A stretch of DNA of 64,000 bases from Saturnia japonica (GCA_033032175.1 CM065325.1:11064930-11128929); one strand, 5' to 3'; counted from the stretch's first letter, positions 22,871 to 34,750 are shown. Numbers and translations: made by a program. Notes: generated by a model not told the origin, from the sequence alone.

Positions 22871-24139
22871 AGCTGCAGAGAAGCTTGTAGCCGTCGATGG
22901 ATCGGCGATCTATCGGTGGTCGCCATTGTTTTCTTTTTTTGATTGTACAGTACTTATCATCAGGCCCTCACTGTGATGTACTATAAAAAAGAAAATACTA
23001 TAATATAATAAATACTTTGGCTTAATTAAAAAATAAAAGTGTTACGCTCTTGGCTGACCTTTTTTATATCTACGTTTATTAAACTTATTTGGATTAGGTT
23101 TGTATTTTTTACATTTATGTAAATGTACAGATATGTCTAAACTACACTAGATATTTAAAAAAATTCAAACCGTAACCTAATTCATGGAATCATAGTAAAA
23201 AAATTACCTGCCAGTTATAAAACGTAATTATTTTTTCTTCCTCTTTATTTAAGGAACCGATCCTTCTTGTTAGAGATTATTACTGCCATTATCATGTGAG
23301 TATTTGTTTACTATAATTTTAGCGTCTTCTGGTGACTTCAGTGTTTTACCAAAATGGTGGCCCACTTACTAGAATTTTCTATGGAATTTTTGTCTTAGAA
23401 TCATAGAATTTAAAATTTCATCTTCCATGCTAATATTTGTAATCCATTTCGCTTGTGAACGATAACCAAACTATATTACACAAAATACCACTAAATAACA
23501 CACAATATAAAGACCAAATAACGAATGTTTATGAATAAAAAATAAAAACCAAAACTATTTTACTCAGGTATTTGTTTTGAACACGTGTGAGCTCATTTTT
23601 TTTTTCATTTTCATTTGGGACTTAATGTCGTTAACCTGTTGGGTCTCAAAGGTATTTTTAGATTTTTACTAAAAGGTTTATTTAAATTTGATTTTGGAAA
23701 TAAACGAAGACGCTCAGGATTGACGTGTTTCATATAATGATGGTGAGGTCAATGTTCCCTCTACGGAGACAAAATTAAGAGCGCGGTGTTGAAACCTTTG
23801 GAATTATTTTTGTTTTGTTCTGCTAAGGAAGTAGGTATAACTACTTACGTGCGTACATAAGCACACACAATTTTTTTTGTTATTTGTTTACGTTCATCTA
23901 CGATCACATATAATGCGATAAAATATATGGTTACTTGGTAACATGTCAACCTTACAAAGATTGTGTGCAGAATTACAGGGAAACGTCACTACTTCCTAAA
24001 ATTTTAAGGCAAGCACAACACAGAGCTTAAACCTGTGGGTCTAGATCAGCTGTTCCTAACCTTTTCAATCTTGTTACCTCTTTACCTATGAAATTGCAGT
24101 TGTTATATAGATATTTTTAAATTAAAAGTATATATTTAA
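22871..24139. other. No gene recognised
   Basis: AT-rich. A short string at 24043-24075 (CAGCTGTTCCTAACCTTTTC) resembles hAT terminal repeats, but no partner end was found. Confidence 0.45.
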
Positions 24140-24310
24140 TTAGTCAAAGTGCTGCCCATTATTGCTGATGCATTTTTACCATTTTGATGGAAAGTTCCCT
24201 GAGGGCGAGAAATCGGTAAACTTTTTAAAGGCGTTTTTCACCGCCTCATAGGATTTGTAATTTTTCCCTTGTAAAAAGCTTGATTACTCCTGAAAGATAG
24301 CGATTTTACC
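24140..24310 (-). pseudogene. Mariner transposase C-terminus, decayed
   Basis: The minus strand reads SYEAVKNAFKKFTDFSPSGN, then FPSKWQKCISNNGQHFD and a stop at 24140-24142. This matches the end of mariner transposases (F...EAVKNAF..F..S....F...I..LP.RWQKCI...G.YFD). The catalytic part is missing and the preceding sequence is frameshifted. It is a different lineage from the copy at 1-942. Confidence 0.7.
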
Positions 24311-25260
24311 CCCTAAGGTGTAAACATCCCCACGTTCGGAATTTTGAACAGGAGTTCCTATAACCAGGTGAGGTAAGTTTCCGTAAATCAAAGTGACAAA
24401 AAAAAATTCAATAGTCCTATGACAATTTTGTCTAACCTATACCTAAGTCTACAATCGAAAACATTGTTTGTTTTTAATTCCTGTGTAATTATAGGTACAT
24501 TGATACATTACTTTTCCTAGAAGTTTTCTCATGCGATAAAATTCTAACAAACCACTATCTTGAGCATACTTAAGTAGTAGTAAATTCGTACCATTCCTGG
24601 CTGTTTGGCCTTTTAAAGAGCTACTGTGCAATGTTAGTTGGCGTTTCACATCTAGTAATGGTGATATCGTTGCTTATATGATCAATTATTGACGATTGCG
24701 TACGCTTCACAAAAAACTTGAATGCTTAAAGAACGGAATAATGTGTAACGAACAATTATCTTGACAAAAAAAAATGAAAGTGCTAACTTTCTTATGATAG
24801 TAAGTAGGTAATGGCGGGAAATGTATTACTAATATGACGAGTTTGTATAAAAAAGTTACGAATATTGTCTACACGATTAATACAACATGTTTTTATAGTT
24901 AATGAAATAATTACTTATTTATTTTATGATGAATAGAACTTTTAAGAAAAGTAAGACATGCTGATTACGAATTAAGATAAATAAATTGTACATTTACTTA
25001 ATATGTAATAACAATAATTCCTGTTGGTAAATTTAATAACAATAATAATTTAATCACGATTTGTAGGTCTATTTTTTTTCGTACAGCTTTCATTGAACTT
25101 TTATAATTTAATTATATTATAATATGTATATATTATAATTATTATAATTAAAATATAAATTATAATAAAAATATTAACATGAAAAGAAATGAGTATGGAG
25201 AGAGGTCTTTGAAAGAGAGAGAGGAAAAAATTTCTATATGCGTGCATGGCATGTTTGGTG
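24311..25260. other. No gene recognised
   Basis: AT-rich, with TATAATTATAAT-type simple sequence at 25100-25170. Confidence 0.5.
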
Positions 25261-25261
25261 C

Positions 25262-25548
25262 TTATTAGACATGGGGCATGGGTAACTCAGCAAAATTCCT
25301 TGCGCCAACTCAATAACTCAAGCGCAGCCTAATGTGCGACGCGGCGCATTGAGTTAATTCAAATTTGTGCCACTGTGCAGCAAAATGGTACGCGAGGCAA
25401 GCAAGTTTGAGAAATGAATTTGTCAAACTCGCTACGCTGAAGTGCGCTCTATGCGCTAACACATTTGGAATAAGTGTGTTAACACACCTGACGCAGTAAA
25501 CTGAGTTGGCGCAATTGCGCAGCGTAGCACAATGTTACCCATGTTTAG
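25262..25548. mobile_element. MITE-like element with imperfect inverted ends
   Basis: CATGGGTAACTCAGCAAAAT and GCGCCAACTCA at the left are mirrored by TGAGTTGGCGC and CAATGTTACCCATG at the right. The interior is GC-rich and full of short palindromes. Flanking TGTTTGGTGCTTAT (25251-25264) and TGTTTAGTGCTTAT (about 25540-25553) differ by one base and may be a long target duplication. No coding content. The superfamily is unknown. Confidence 0.55.
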
Positions 25549-26744
25549 TGCTTATAAAAACAAAAACACTAATGCACTACCTATGTAATTATTATGAAGA
25601 AAAAAACACGCAAGCGAAGTCGCGGGAAAAGCTTTTTTATAATTGTAATGTTTCTTGTTTGAAATCAATTTTCGCTTTTTATTTATTTACCTATGCTTTG
25701 GGTGATAATGAAATATATTTTTCATTTAACTAATTATTATTGTGACTGAAGAAAGAAATCATGTCATGTTTATCTACATCACCAATGCCAACAGTCGCGT
25801 CGGTGGGATTATTATGTGTTTTTATTAAAATTTGCTACAGACATAGTTGCGTAAAGTAATGGTGGTTTCATATGTTACGATTCGACTTTATTAAGAAAAC
25901 GTATTGATATGGCTAAAAAAACTTTTTTTAACCTAAACAAGTTGGTAATGTATGTAACATGTGTTTTTACAGTTGCCAGGAAAAATTACTATACTGTGTA
26001 ATGTATATTAAGTAGTCACCACAGTTAATGATTATTTTTCGTAGACATAATATTAGTGTACGATAGTTACGCTTTACACATGTTCCAACACACGTGGAGC
26101 TAAAGCGACCAATAAAACGGTGTAAACGCAAAAAGTGTTTATGTGAAATGCATCCAGAACTCGACGACCACCAACGTACTTGCTATTATTAGATCAAAAT
26201 AAGTAAATACAACAGGAATTCAAATTCAAAATGACAAGTGCTGCGTAATACGATCTAGTCGTGAACGCATGAATACCACGTTCTGTTGCAAACCAACTTT
26301 CCTATCGTGTAGATAGGAAAAGAGACTCTATACTGAACAACTAATGATAGATAATAGGCTGATCACGCCATTGCACCATGCGAGACCCATCGCATATCAG
26401 AAGACAGTCCGATTATTATTGGTAAAACAGGAGAACAAATAAATGTTAAAATGATCTAACATGAACTAAACACTTCGTTTTTAGTTAATAATCTCGTTTG
26501 TTTATTGCTGGTTGTTCAATCCGCGCGGCAAAATATAATCGTAAATAAATAAATTAATCATTTATTTAATAATTAATTTAATCATAAAATAAACAAAATG
26601 CAAGTTTTTTAAGTTATTGTGTTATGTTCTACAATAAATTTCCTAAGCACATTACTGATTTGCCTGGCAATAAGTTCAAGAATCATGTTAAGCAAATTTT
26701 TATGTCCAAATTTTATTCATAAGGTGGTTCATTACGTGGATGAT
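25549..26744. other. No gene recognised
   Basis: AT-rich, with a Helitron-like string CGCAAGCGAAGTCGCGGGAA at 25610 but no end after it. Confidence 0.45.
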
Positions 26745-26915
26745 GGTGATGTCTGAAACTCCCTTTCTGTACATCCACTAAAACTGTAAAGAACACTTAC
26801 ATGGTTTAAAAATACTATAATACGCCCGATCGAGTTTCTTGACAGCTCTTCCCGATGACTGGGATTTTTTCCAAACTGTAGTGACCGAACCTAGACGAAC
26901 ATTCTTCTCCTTCTT
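26745..26915 (-). repeat. Dispersed repeat C, copy 2
   Basis: On the minus strand CCTAAGAAGGAGAAGAATGT, GTTCGGTCACTACAG, AATCCCAGTCATCGGGAAGA and AAACTCGATCGGGC align in order with the copy at 3625-3745. Confidence 0.55.
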
Positions 26916-28435
26916 AGGAATTGAAAAAGTTTATTTTATTTTGATAAATATAGAAGTCCAAGAGCGAACAAAATCAACTAATCTTATCTCCTAATAAGGG
27001 TCGTCCATAGAGATTAGCGTTGTGACATGAAAGTATTCAAATAGGTTTAGGGCGGCTTGCGCAACATTACATTTAAATCATCGTTAAACAAAATTAGTTA
27101 ATTACAATTAACCTCTTAAATGGATTTATCATAAACGCATTTAGGGTCAACTTGCACGAGACATATATGTACGTGATTTAGTTAAACAAAATTAGCGAGT
27201 CGGTAAAGCAGCCTTTGCGTTCCGTTTCACGTTTTGTCCAATAAAATAACATTGGCCTTGACGAGTTTCATAACCCGAAAAGCGCGATGACTTAAAAAAT
27301 TACCTACGTAAAGAATGAAACGTGAACAGTTGGATGTTATTGGTTGTTGTCTGTCAAAGTTAAATAAATAAAACGACGACTTACATGTGTTAATACCACG
27401 CCGGTCCCTATAATGTCCCTGTTCCATTATTCGCATTTTTTTTATACATAATTTATATGTTTAGATTTCATAAGAAGTCACATAAACGTGTTTAGGGGCG
27501 CTAAATAAACATTTTTGGCTGTTCAACTTTGCTAGTTTGTTAAACATATTCAGCGACTAATTTTTTTTTGTGCAAGACGCTAATTTTTTTTACACACTTT
27601 AAATGTGTTTAGTCATACTTTAATCATAATTAAACATGTTACACAAGTCGCCGTTACAAATGTATTTAGCCGCCGATTAAACAGAATTACATTGAAATTA
27701 AATTAGGCTAATTTTCATCATTTAATACTTTTAGTTAATTTTTATTCTACTACACATCTAACATCATTTTACATTTAATGCCGTGACCGTTTAGATGGCA
27801 ATGCAAAAACACTCTTGCTACTGCATTTTATGTTTAGTGTTGCCAATATTTTATCTTTATCGTAAAATGGCAGCTTATAAGAGACAAAATAAGTACAATA
27901 AAGAAATCAATAGTTCTTTATTTCTATCACTTCCTAGTGGTACTAGAAGAACATTACTCGAGCGTAAACGATTCTTCAGGGGTTTTGATTGGTGAAAGCT
28001 TTATTTTGCAAGAAATCCATAGTAAATAATTTCAGATGTGAAAATTGGGATTGTAAAAATTTACTACCTAAATAAAAAAAGCAGAGGAGTGCTCAAAATT
28101 TTGTTTACTTGTGAATTAATTTTCTACAGTTGTAACATCACGAGTGTGACGTAACTTGAGGTCGTAAACTCGCCGCGAGTGGGCGGCTTATTTGCATGCC
28201 GAAACCATATTTGTCCCGAGAATTCTTGCATTCATTTAGACCTTGATTTTTTTGACTATATTTTTTATTTATTTTATGCTATGTGACGTACTCCTGGAGC
28301 CTTCAATTTCTTATTTTAATAAATTATTGGTATGTTATAAAAATTTAAATTGCAATTTAAACTGTGGCAATAAGTTGAGCAATTCACTTAGTATTGTTAT
28401 GATTTAATTACTGCTCGCTAGTAGGGCACAATTAT
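26916..28435. other. No gene recognised; scattered TTTAG/TAAACA motifs
   Basis: From 27060 to 27720 variants of TTAAACAAAATTAG recur irregularly (27085, 27182, 27505, 27680), perhaps a decayed repeat. A possible small minus-strand exon (ATG at 27436, donor near 27384) is unsupported. No other feature. Confidence 0.4.
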
Positions 28436-28439
28436 TGTT

Positions 28440-28650
28440 GTGACCACAATAAACCAGGTATAACAACCGCCGTACTGGCACACATAGGTTTGTCTCGTTC
28501 CGGGATAAGACGGTGTATATCCAGTAATCAAGCGGGATGGTAGGATATCTGTACCCGACTGGGTCGCGATCATCATGCACATGATAATAAACCCGTCAAA
28601 GTGACTCTCTATTGGTTTGTCACATTTCAGGGTCAGCCATTGTATATCCA
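28440..28650 (+). repeat. Repeat D, tandem pair, diverged copy
   Basis: Two units share GGGATAAGACGGTGTATATC then CAGTAATCAAG, and CAGCCATTGTATATCCAGTT. Between them is GGTCGCGATCATCATGCACA and AAAGTGACTCTCTATTGGTT. It is closest to the copy at 22651. Confidence 0.65.
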
Positions 28651-28704
28651 GTTGCCAAGAGGCTTGTAGGCTGGCAAACGGCGATGTTTTATTTTATCGT
28701 TGTT

Positions 28705-28985
28705 TTAAGTGACGATGTGACCCAATATGAGAGTACGTTAAGCCTAGTGGAAGACTGGCTCTTAAGTGCAGCTGTTGGAACACACCTATTGACGTTTGGC
28801 GACAGATTTCCAAATTGAGGGCGGTAGCTAGCTAGGCAGGCGGGCATTAGAATAAGCCCTTTACACAATGCTATGGTTTCATCACGATGTTTTCCTTCAC
28901 CGAAAGCTCAGGCTCGTTGCAGCGATTCGAACTGACGTCGATCGACGCGGAGTCCGTACACGCTACCAACTGAGCCATCATTGCT
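28705..28985 (-). mobile_element. tRNA-derived SINE, type 1, full length, minus strand
   Basis: On the minus strand it starts GATGGCTCAGTTGGTAGCGT (box A) with CAGTTCGAATCGC as box B. The body follows (GTGAAGGAAAACATCGTGAT, AGCTAGCTACCGCCCTCAAT) and ends near CACATCGTCACTT. Preservation of both boxes makes it the best candidate for a still-transcribed copy. Confidence 0.85.
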
Positions 28986-29267
28986 ACTGCTGAATTCTCG
29001 GTGGTCATTGTTGTTTTTGGATCGTATCTACTTAGCTTACCATCAGAAACAGTGCCGTGCGACTTATAACAAAGAAAAAAAAAACAAAAAAAAATCCCAA
29101 ATATGTATCCGTCGATCAAAGATCGAAGCCATAATTTTATACACCAAAATAATAATAATGTACATTTCAATACAGAAATAATATTGTAGCGATTTACAAT
29201 ATTGCTTTTGTGACAAAACGACGAAAGGTTCGCCGATGGGCCGTACACAGCCACCGATGGCACCGTC

Positions 29268-29580
29268 AGTGTTTTTTTTATACAACAAAGGTGGCAAACA
29301 AACATACCGGCATAGCGGATAATTACCATAGGTATCATTAGCACTTTGCCGACCTTGAACCTACCCCAATGAGTTCTGGAAACCTTACTCACAGCAAAAA
29401 CATAACACAAGGTTATTTGGCTGTGATCTTCAACAGAGTGGAGGAGGTATTTCACCATTCCGGATTGCTCCCAGTAGAGAGAAATCTCCAAAAAAAAATT
29501 CTCTGGGCTCTACCTCTCTTCGTCGACTACTACTCGGGGACGCATTCGCCCCATAATTATCAGATATTAAGTGCTTTCCC
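29268..29580 (+). repeat. Dispersed repeat E, copy 1
   Basis: GGTGGCAAACAAACATACCG, ATTACCATAGGTATCA, ACACAAGGTTATTTGGCTGT, GAGGAGGTATTTCACCATTC and AGAGAGAAATCTCC align in order with 60445-60740. A short minus-strand relative is at 31390-31545. The open frames here are not protein-like. Confidence 0.65.
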
Positions 29581-29639
29581 GTGATTGTTAAACATTAATG
29601 TATTTATGTGGGAACACGCCAATATATAACTAAACTATC

Positions 29640-29890
29640 GTAAAAGACTGTTTAAATATATCACATCCTCGACACCTACAAGACAATTTTTAACAAAGAA
29701 GAACACCAACTTCAATTATTTTGAGGAATTCTCTGGTGTTACTTCGAAGTCGAAAGTCCAATGGACCAACCTTGAAGTATCCTCTTTCCAACGAAAAAAG
29801 AATCATCTAAATCGGTTCATAAATAAAGAAGTTATACCGATACTTCCATTAAAAAAAAAAAAAACAATGGAATTGATAACCTCCTCCTTT
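29640..29890 (+). repeat. Dispersed repeat F, copy 1
   Basis: It carries AAGACAATTTTTAACAAAGA, GAGGAATTCTCTGGTGTTAC, TTCGAAGTCGAAAGTCCAAT, AAGTATCCTCTTTCCAACGA and AAATCGGTTCATAAATAAAG, then an A run and CCTCCTCCTTTTTTTAAGTA. Other copies lie at 30470, 34660, 39487 and, on the minus strand, 58965. It is probably the untranslated 3' part of a LINE. Confidence 0.65.
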
Positions 29891-30469
29891 TTTTAAGTAG
29901 GTTGAAAATATATTTAAATAGCTATATATAGCTATATGGGCTATATAACTATATTTAAATAGCTGCCGGTAACGAAAAACATCGTGAGAAGTATTCGATA
30001 TTCGATAAATGTTCAAGTAGTAAGGTCATACATCCGACTAATAATCATAGAACTCATTTCTCGCTATCATATGTACTAAGTATACCAGTGCCTTCCGGGA
30101 AGAAGCCTTTCCTTACTTACCAGATGTTTAAAATCTGGTATTATTGTTTATTAAAATAAAATATTAATAATATTATACCCTAAGCTAAAGAAGGCGCGAT
30201 CATCAATAACCGTATTATCGTTGTGACAAGCCACTTAATTTGTTTCACAATATTTGTAAGACCCACCGTGGGTAAATCGTATTACAGATTTTGCAATAGT
30301 ACCTACATTGAAATTGCAAATAATGTACTAAAAGTACACACTTTGTATCGTTCATAATCTCTTAATCATTTATTTGAAAAAAATTAAGCTATTATAATTT
30401 AAATGATGCCTGAAATAAAACAATGTCCTCATGTTATTAAATTAATTATAACATTTTATTTAATTTTAT
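29891..30469. other. No gene recognised
   Basis: AT-rich spacer between two repeat F copies. Confidence 0.5.
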
Positions 30470-30715
30470 CTATAACAAGACAATTTTTATCACAAAGAAA
30501 ACAAACTTCAAATAATTTTGAAGAGTTCCCTGGCGTATCTTCCAAGTTGAAGGTGCATTGCCAATGAAATTAAAATGGAACCACTCTTGAGGTATCCCTT
30601 TTCTAGGGAAAAATAATCATCTAAATCGGCTCATAAACAAAGAAGTTATGGTAAAATACCCATAACAAAAAAAAAATTACATTCGAATTGAGTAACCTGC
30701 GTCTTTTTTTCGTTT
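30470..30715 (+). repeat. Dispersed repeat F, copy 2
   Basis: AAGACAATTTTTATCACAAA, GAAGAGTTCCCTGGCGTATC, CCAATGAAATTAAAATGGAA and CTTGAGGTATCCCTTTTCTA match the family. It ends ACATTCGAATTGAGTAACCT and a T run. Confidence 0.65.
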
Positions 30716-30917
30716 ACGACCCTCTGTTGTGTTTGTGTAAAATGCGTATAGGACGTATAGGTTTTGTCTTTTAAGATACAGGCTGTCTTTTTCTAAGTCA
30801 CTATGTAAACTATAGTGTAAAAATCAGATGTCATTTTTTTTTTTATATCTTATAAAAGGTTTTTAGGACCTTATTAATATAATATTCTCTACATTTATTA
30901 AATATCATTCATGAAAC

Positions 30918-30975
30918 GGTGATGGCTCAGTGATAGTGACGTTTACGAATGCCGGACCAAATGGCGTAGGTTCAA
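30918..30975 (+). repeat. SINE type 1 head fragment
   Basis: GGTGATGGCTCAGTGATAGT and GTAGGTTCAAATAAAGG are the box A and box B regions only. The body is missing. Confidence 0.55.
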
Positions 30976-31014
30976 ATAAAGGTAAAAAATTACCCCTAAT
31001 AAAATGTAATAAAA

Positions 31015-31130
31015 ATTAGATAAATGAGTAAACTTACATGGCAATACAGGCGGCGCGGCGCAGGGTACCGTCATAGCATCAAGCCTACCGCAGCGTCGCG
31101 CCGGGATTGGCGACGGTGTTATCACGTTTT
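31015..31130 (-). other. GC-rich patch, possible non-coding or coding exon
   Basis: On the minus strand a CpG-rich segment (CCGGCGCGACGCTGCGGTAG, CCTGCGCCGCGCCGCCTGTA) ends at a consensus donor CAT/GTAAGT near 31035. The composition differs sharply from its surroundings. No partner exon or domain was found. Confidence 0.25.
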
Positions 31131-31389
31131 AAAAATTTGCTAAATTTTAGGGAAACTAAAACTAAATATGTAAATTTTAAATCGTAATAACATTTTTATC
31201 TTCATAATAAATAAAATTTTCATATTTTTTTTGGTAATGTCATTAAGGTACCTATGTACCCTTTTCGGATTCGACGGGGTTTTTTATATATAATATCTGG
31301 GCGATCGAGCTGTGTTCGGTGTATTATAAACAGAAAAACACCTATCTAGGTAAACTTCTCTCTACTGGTGGTTATTACCTTATGTTTTG

Positions 31390-31545
31390 TTTCCTGTGAT
31401 GAGTAGAGTTTCCAGAGCTCTTTGAGGTATGGGTTCATGGTCGGCGTCGCGCTATTTAGTGATACCTGGTGGTATTACAAGTGTCCATAGGCTACGGTAG
31501 CCACTTACCACCAGGCAAGTCCTACACTTGTTTGTAACTATTGTA
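31390..31545 (-). repeat. Dispersed repeat E, copy 2
   Basis: On the minus strand TGGTAAGTGGCTACCGTAGC, CTATGGACACTTGTAATACC and AGGTATCACTA align with 60490-60545 of the copy at 60445. Confidence 0.6.
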
Positions 31546-31631
31546 GTATAAAAAAATCTGTTATAAGCGTAGAAAATACATTAATGAGACAGTTGTAAGA
31601 AATTTAAAATTATTTCTCTTACCATGAAGTA

Positions 31632-31870
31632 TTTTAACATAACATAACATACCATCACACCTGTATCCTCGAAGGGTTAGGCAGAAGTGTACTAATGTAC
31701 TCCAAGAGTTCACCGGATATGTTTTAAGGTCACATGTAATAGGGGTCGAGCCTATAACCGGTTACAAAGCCAAACTCCGAGCTACTGCTGATAATTACAT
31801 AGAAAAACCCAACAGCACTTTGCTCGACTTCGCAGTCGCACTTAGCACAACTAGGCTAATATTTTAGTAC
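31632..31870 (-). mobile_element. tRNA-derived SINE, type 3, second copy
   Basis: Plus-strand strings ACCATCACACCTGTATCCTC, GAAGGGTTAGGCAGAAGTGT and AAGCCAAACTCCGAGCTACT, then TAGAAAAACCCAACAGCACT, follow the copy at 14062-14340. The tRNA-like head at the right end is decayed. Confidence 0.75.
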
Positions 31871-31902
31871 TTAATTAACTGTATGTTCATTTTAATTTCC
31901 AG

Positions 31903-32160
31903 ACGGCGCAACAACCCACCGAGCCGCCTTCAACATCGACGGGGCGGAGAGCCGCCACTTAAGGCCTCACCGGTGACAGAAGCGCGTGGGACATAAATAC
32001 ATGTGTTACAAATATGAACTGGACATAGTGTTGACCCTGTAAAAATGTTACGTGTATGTAAAACGGTAGATTGTAGTTTATTTTCGTTTGTTACAAAGTC
32101 GTGTATTGAAGCTGAATTTTGGTTAATGTGCGCCTATGTTATTGTATTGCAGTCGACTGA
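31903..32160 (+). other. Candidate 3' terminal exon of an unknown gene
   Basis: A pyrimidine-rich acceptor (TTTTAATTTCCAG, ending 31902) is followed by 60 bp of GC-rich sequence. In the first frame it codes TAQQPTEPPSTSTGRRAAT and stops at 31960-31962; another frame is open to about 31976. AT-rich sequence resembling a 3' untranslated region follows, with AATAAAAT at 32172 inside the next Helitron. No upstream exon is visible and I do not recognise any of the peptides. It could be chance. Confidence 0.25.
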
Positions 32161-32165
32161 TCGAA

Positions 32166-32662
32166 TCTATACAATAAAATAAATTGAAGTGTTTTTTTGC
32201 GATGTCAAAATAACAGCTTTTTACTAAATGCATATACATAGTAAATTTTTGTCTGTCTGACTGTTTTGTCCGGGTAATCTCCAAAACAGTTGGACCGATT
32301 TTGACGGGACTTTCACTGGCAGATAGGTAGGTGATGTTTTATGAAGTAACTTAGGATACCTTCATTTTAGAAAAAGAGTTAGGGTTCCGTGCGATTAAAA
32401 AACTGGTTACGGTGAATAAATTCGGGGGCGGTTAAATGGCTTATGCTGAGTAAACCCTAATAGCTATATTATACTAATATACTACATAATTCTACAACTA
32501 TTAAGGTCTACACCTTATAAAACCTACAAAAAAGTCAGCGAGAATATATGTCTATCTTCTATGGATGTTTTTTGTAATCGCCATTATAAAGCATGATTCG
32601 CGCGTATGTCCGATCGACGGCGTTCTGCAGTCCACGCGAGCGCAGCCGCGAGCAGAGCTAGT
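32166..32662 (+). mobile_element. Non-autonomous Helitron, family 2, copy 2
   Basis: It starts TCTATACAATAAAATAAATT and ends with a GC hairpin (ACGCGAGCGCAGCCGCGAGC) then AGAGCTAGT. These are the TC start and hairpin-CTAGT end of Helitrons. The interior aligns along its length with 4890-5429. No helicase is present. Confidence 0.8.
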
Positions 32663-33957
32663 GTTGAATATAAATATATATTACGTGTGTAACCTTTACA
32701 CGCGATTGTATTTTAACTTTTTGAATTTAAACACTGTTTTGCCATTTTCGAGTACTTACTACGTTAACCCATGTCCATAAAAAAACAACATATGACTTGA
32801 TTTATTTAAAGCTACGCTCGGCGCTCATACTATATGATAGATGTACAGTTTACAATTTTGTTTTCTATTTATTAATGACATTCTAAATTATTGTTTTTAT
32901 GGGTTCATAAAATTAAGTTTTTAAATGTTATGCTATTTCAAGAAAAGAATTTAAAAAAGTAAAATAATATATTTTATAAGCACATGCACCTCGTAACAGT
33001 GATATTATCAATTAAGAATTAGTTCATTTTGTATAATTGTCAGAAAAATCTATTTTACATTGATAATTTTATTAAGTTTCTTCAAGGACTTCCGTATTAA
33101 TAATATGGGCGCACACAACCTAGGTACTAATTATGTTTAATAACATGTCATTATACATTAATCAAACGCACACAGTGATAATATCAGCTTTGTTAATATT
33201 ATTGTTACTATAAAATGATTCTAGTTAATTTTTCCCTCTACGATTATCAATAGACTTTGTACAAAATGCATCTATAATATCATTATTCTTACATAGATAA
33301 ACATTTGCTTGTTTTATAGTATTCAGAATAGCTTTTTTTATTCTCATGTATATTATATTATTTTGCAATTACAATTATATACTATGTATATAACATTATA
33401 TTTGTGTAATAGGTAACTAATTTATTTTATCGCAAAGTGATATTTTTTATGATTTAAAAAGGCCAATGAAATCACATGAATTTTTATTAATGAAAACAAA
33501 CATCAACAAGAAAATGTATTTAGTATTATATTTATCTTTTGTCATACCGTGAAATTAAGAAATTGTCTCTTGACCAATGTGTTCCCTCCTTCTTACGACA
33601 TCGGGTCCTTTATGCGTAACGTGAAGAGATATTAATGCAGGTCGACCGCCGATGGATTTAAATCTCTCGGGTTAGGTACAGTACCAGTCAATACTTTTTC
33701 TTATTCGATGGCAACATGCATATAAATATGTAATTATGTATATTATTATTTATACAATTCTGCCAATATTACGTGAATAGAATATATTTCTAATCTTCAA
33801 AAATCATACAATACCCTTCAAGAGGCGTACCTATGGTGGAGCAGGAAGAGCACATGCCCTGAACTACATTCAAAGAGGGGCAGAAAATTCGCGGAAATTG
33901 CTCAAGCCAAGGTCCGGCCACTTTGGCACCCTTGCGCGCATGTTGCCCTCGCTTTCG
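32663..33957. other. No gene recognised
   Basis: AT-rich. A GC-richer patch at 33835-33955 has no recognisable frame. Confidence 0.5.
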
Positions 33958-34066
33958 TGGCTGAGTGCCTTAAGCGGTCGCCTCCGAGCCCGATAAAGCT
34001 GTAAAAGCCATCAACGGCTCTGTTTTTGGATAGGGCCCCTCAGGCTAACAGTAAGGTCAGGTGGAA
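33958..34066 (+). repeat. Repeat B, copy 4
   Basis: GGCTGAGTGCCTTAAGCGGT, GATAAAGCTGTAAAAGCC, GGATAGGGCCCCTCAGGCTA and a short A run match copy 2 almost end to end. Confidence 0.7.
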
Positions 34067-34232
34067 AAAAAAGGGGAGAAAATTCTAATTATTTAATTAA
34101 AACACCAAAATCAATAATACTTTTATTGTATTGGTAACACCTTGAGATCGATCTTACGTCTCTGCAAAACGGTAGAGCGTGGTAGCCGACAAGTTAACCT
34201 AAACTATTTTGATTTCAAGATTTTGATTTTGT

Positions 34233-34300
34233 ACTAGCGAACCGCCCGCGACTTCGTTCGCGTTATTCTATACTAATATTATAAAGTGTACCTATGCTTA
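34233..34300. mobile_element. Abutting Helitron ends, opposite strands
   Basis: At 34233 ACTAGCGAACCGCCCGCGAC and TTCGTTCGCG form, on the minus strand, a hairpin followed by CTAGT (Helitron 3' end). Directly after it, at 34266, TCTATACTAATATTATAAAG matches the common lepidopteran Helitron 5' start on the plus strand. Helitron-like text continues to about 34450. Confidence 0.55.
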
Positions 34301-34659
34301 TAAAAATCGTAGCTTCTTAAAACTTTAATAACTTTTTATTGGGTGAAGGTATCGTGATGTATTTTTTTTAGATAAGGACCAAGTAAGTGTCTAAAGTTTT
34401 AAAAAAATTAATCAAAATCTATGCAATAGTTTTTTCGTGATGCGCGTACAACGACAAACCTCAATCATTTTATTTATCCTTTGGAAGTTAGATTTAGATA
34501 GGTAATTGGCTGCAAATAAAATGCTTTTCCTAGCCGATAATATGATATTTGGTAAAATGCAAAGTTCAACAACTTTATAATGATCAATAATTTTAATCCC
34601 AATATAAAAACTCGTGTAGGCACCTAATTTTTGAATCCAACCTTATTAACTTCATGAAA
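34301..34659. other. Helitron-like interior, then unassigned AT-rich DNA
   Basis: TTATTGGGTGAAGGTATCGT and the following text suit a Helitron interior. No right boundary was found. Confidence 0.35.
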
Positions 34660-34750
34660 TATAAACAAGACAATTTTTAACAAAAAAGAAAGCAAAGTTC
34701 AATGACAATCAAATTAAAAGGTCCCCTGAGTTATCCCCTATCAAAAGACA
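34660..34750 (+). repeat. Dispersed repeat F, truncated copy 3
   Basis: AAACAAGACAATTTTTAACA and CAATCAAATTAAAAGGTCCC, then GAGTTATCCCCTATC, match the family, with an internal deletion and no tail. Confidence 0.5.

Noticed and set aside
24043..24075. hAT-like terminal repeat CAGCTGTTCCTAACCTTTTC
   Set aside because: No inverted partner or 8-bp duplication was found nearby.
27384..27436. Small minus-strand exon beginning MRIMEQGHYRD with a GTAAGT donor
   Set aside because: No partner exon, and a short ATG-plus-donor match is expected by chance at this scale.
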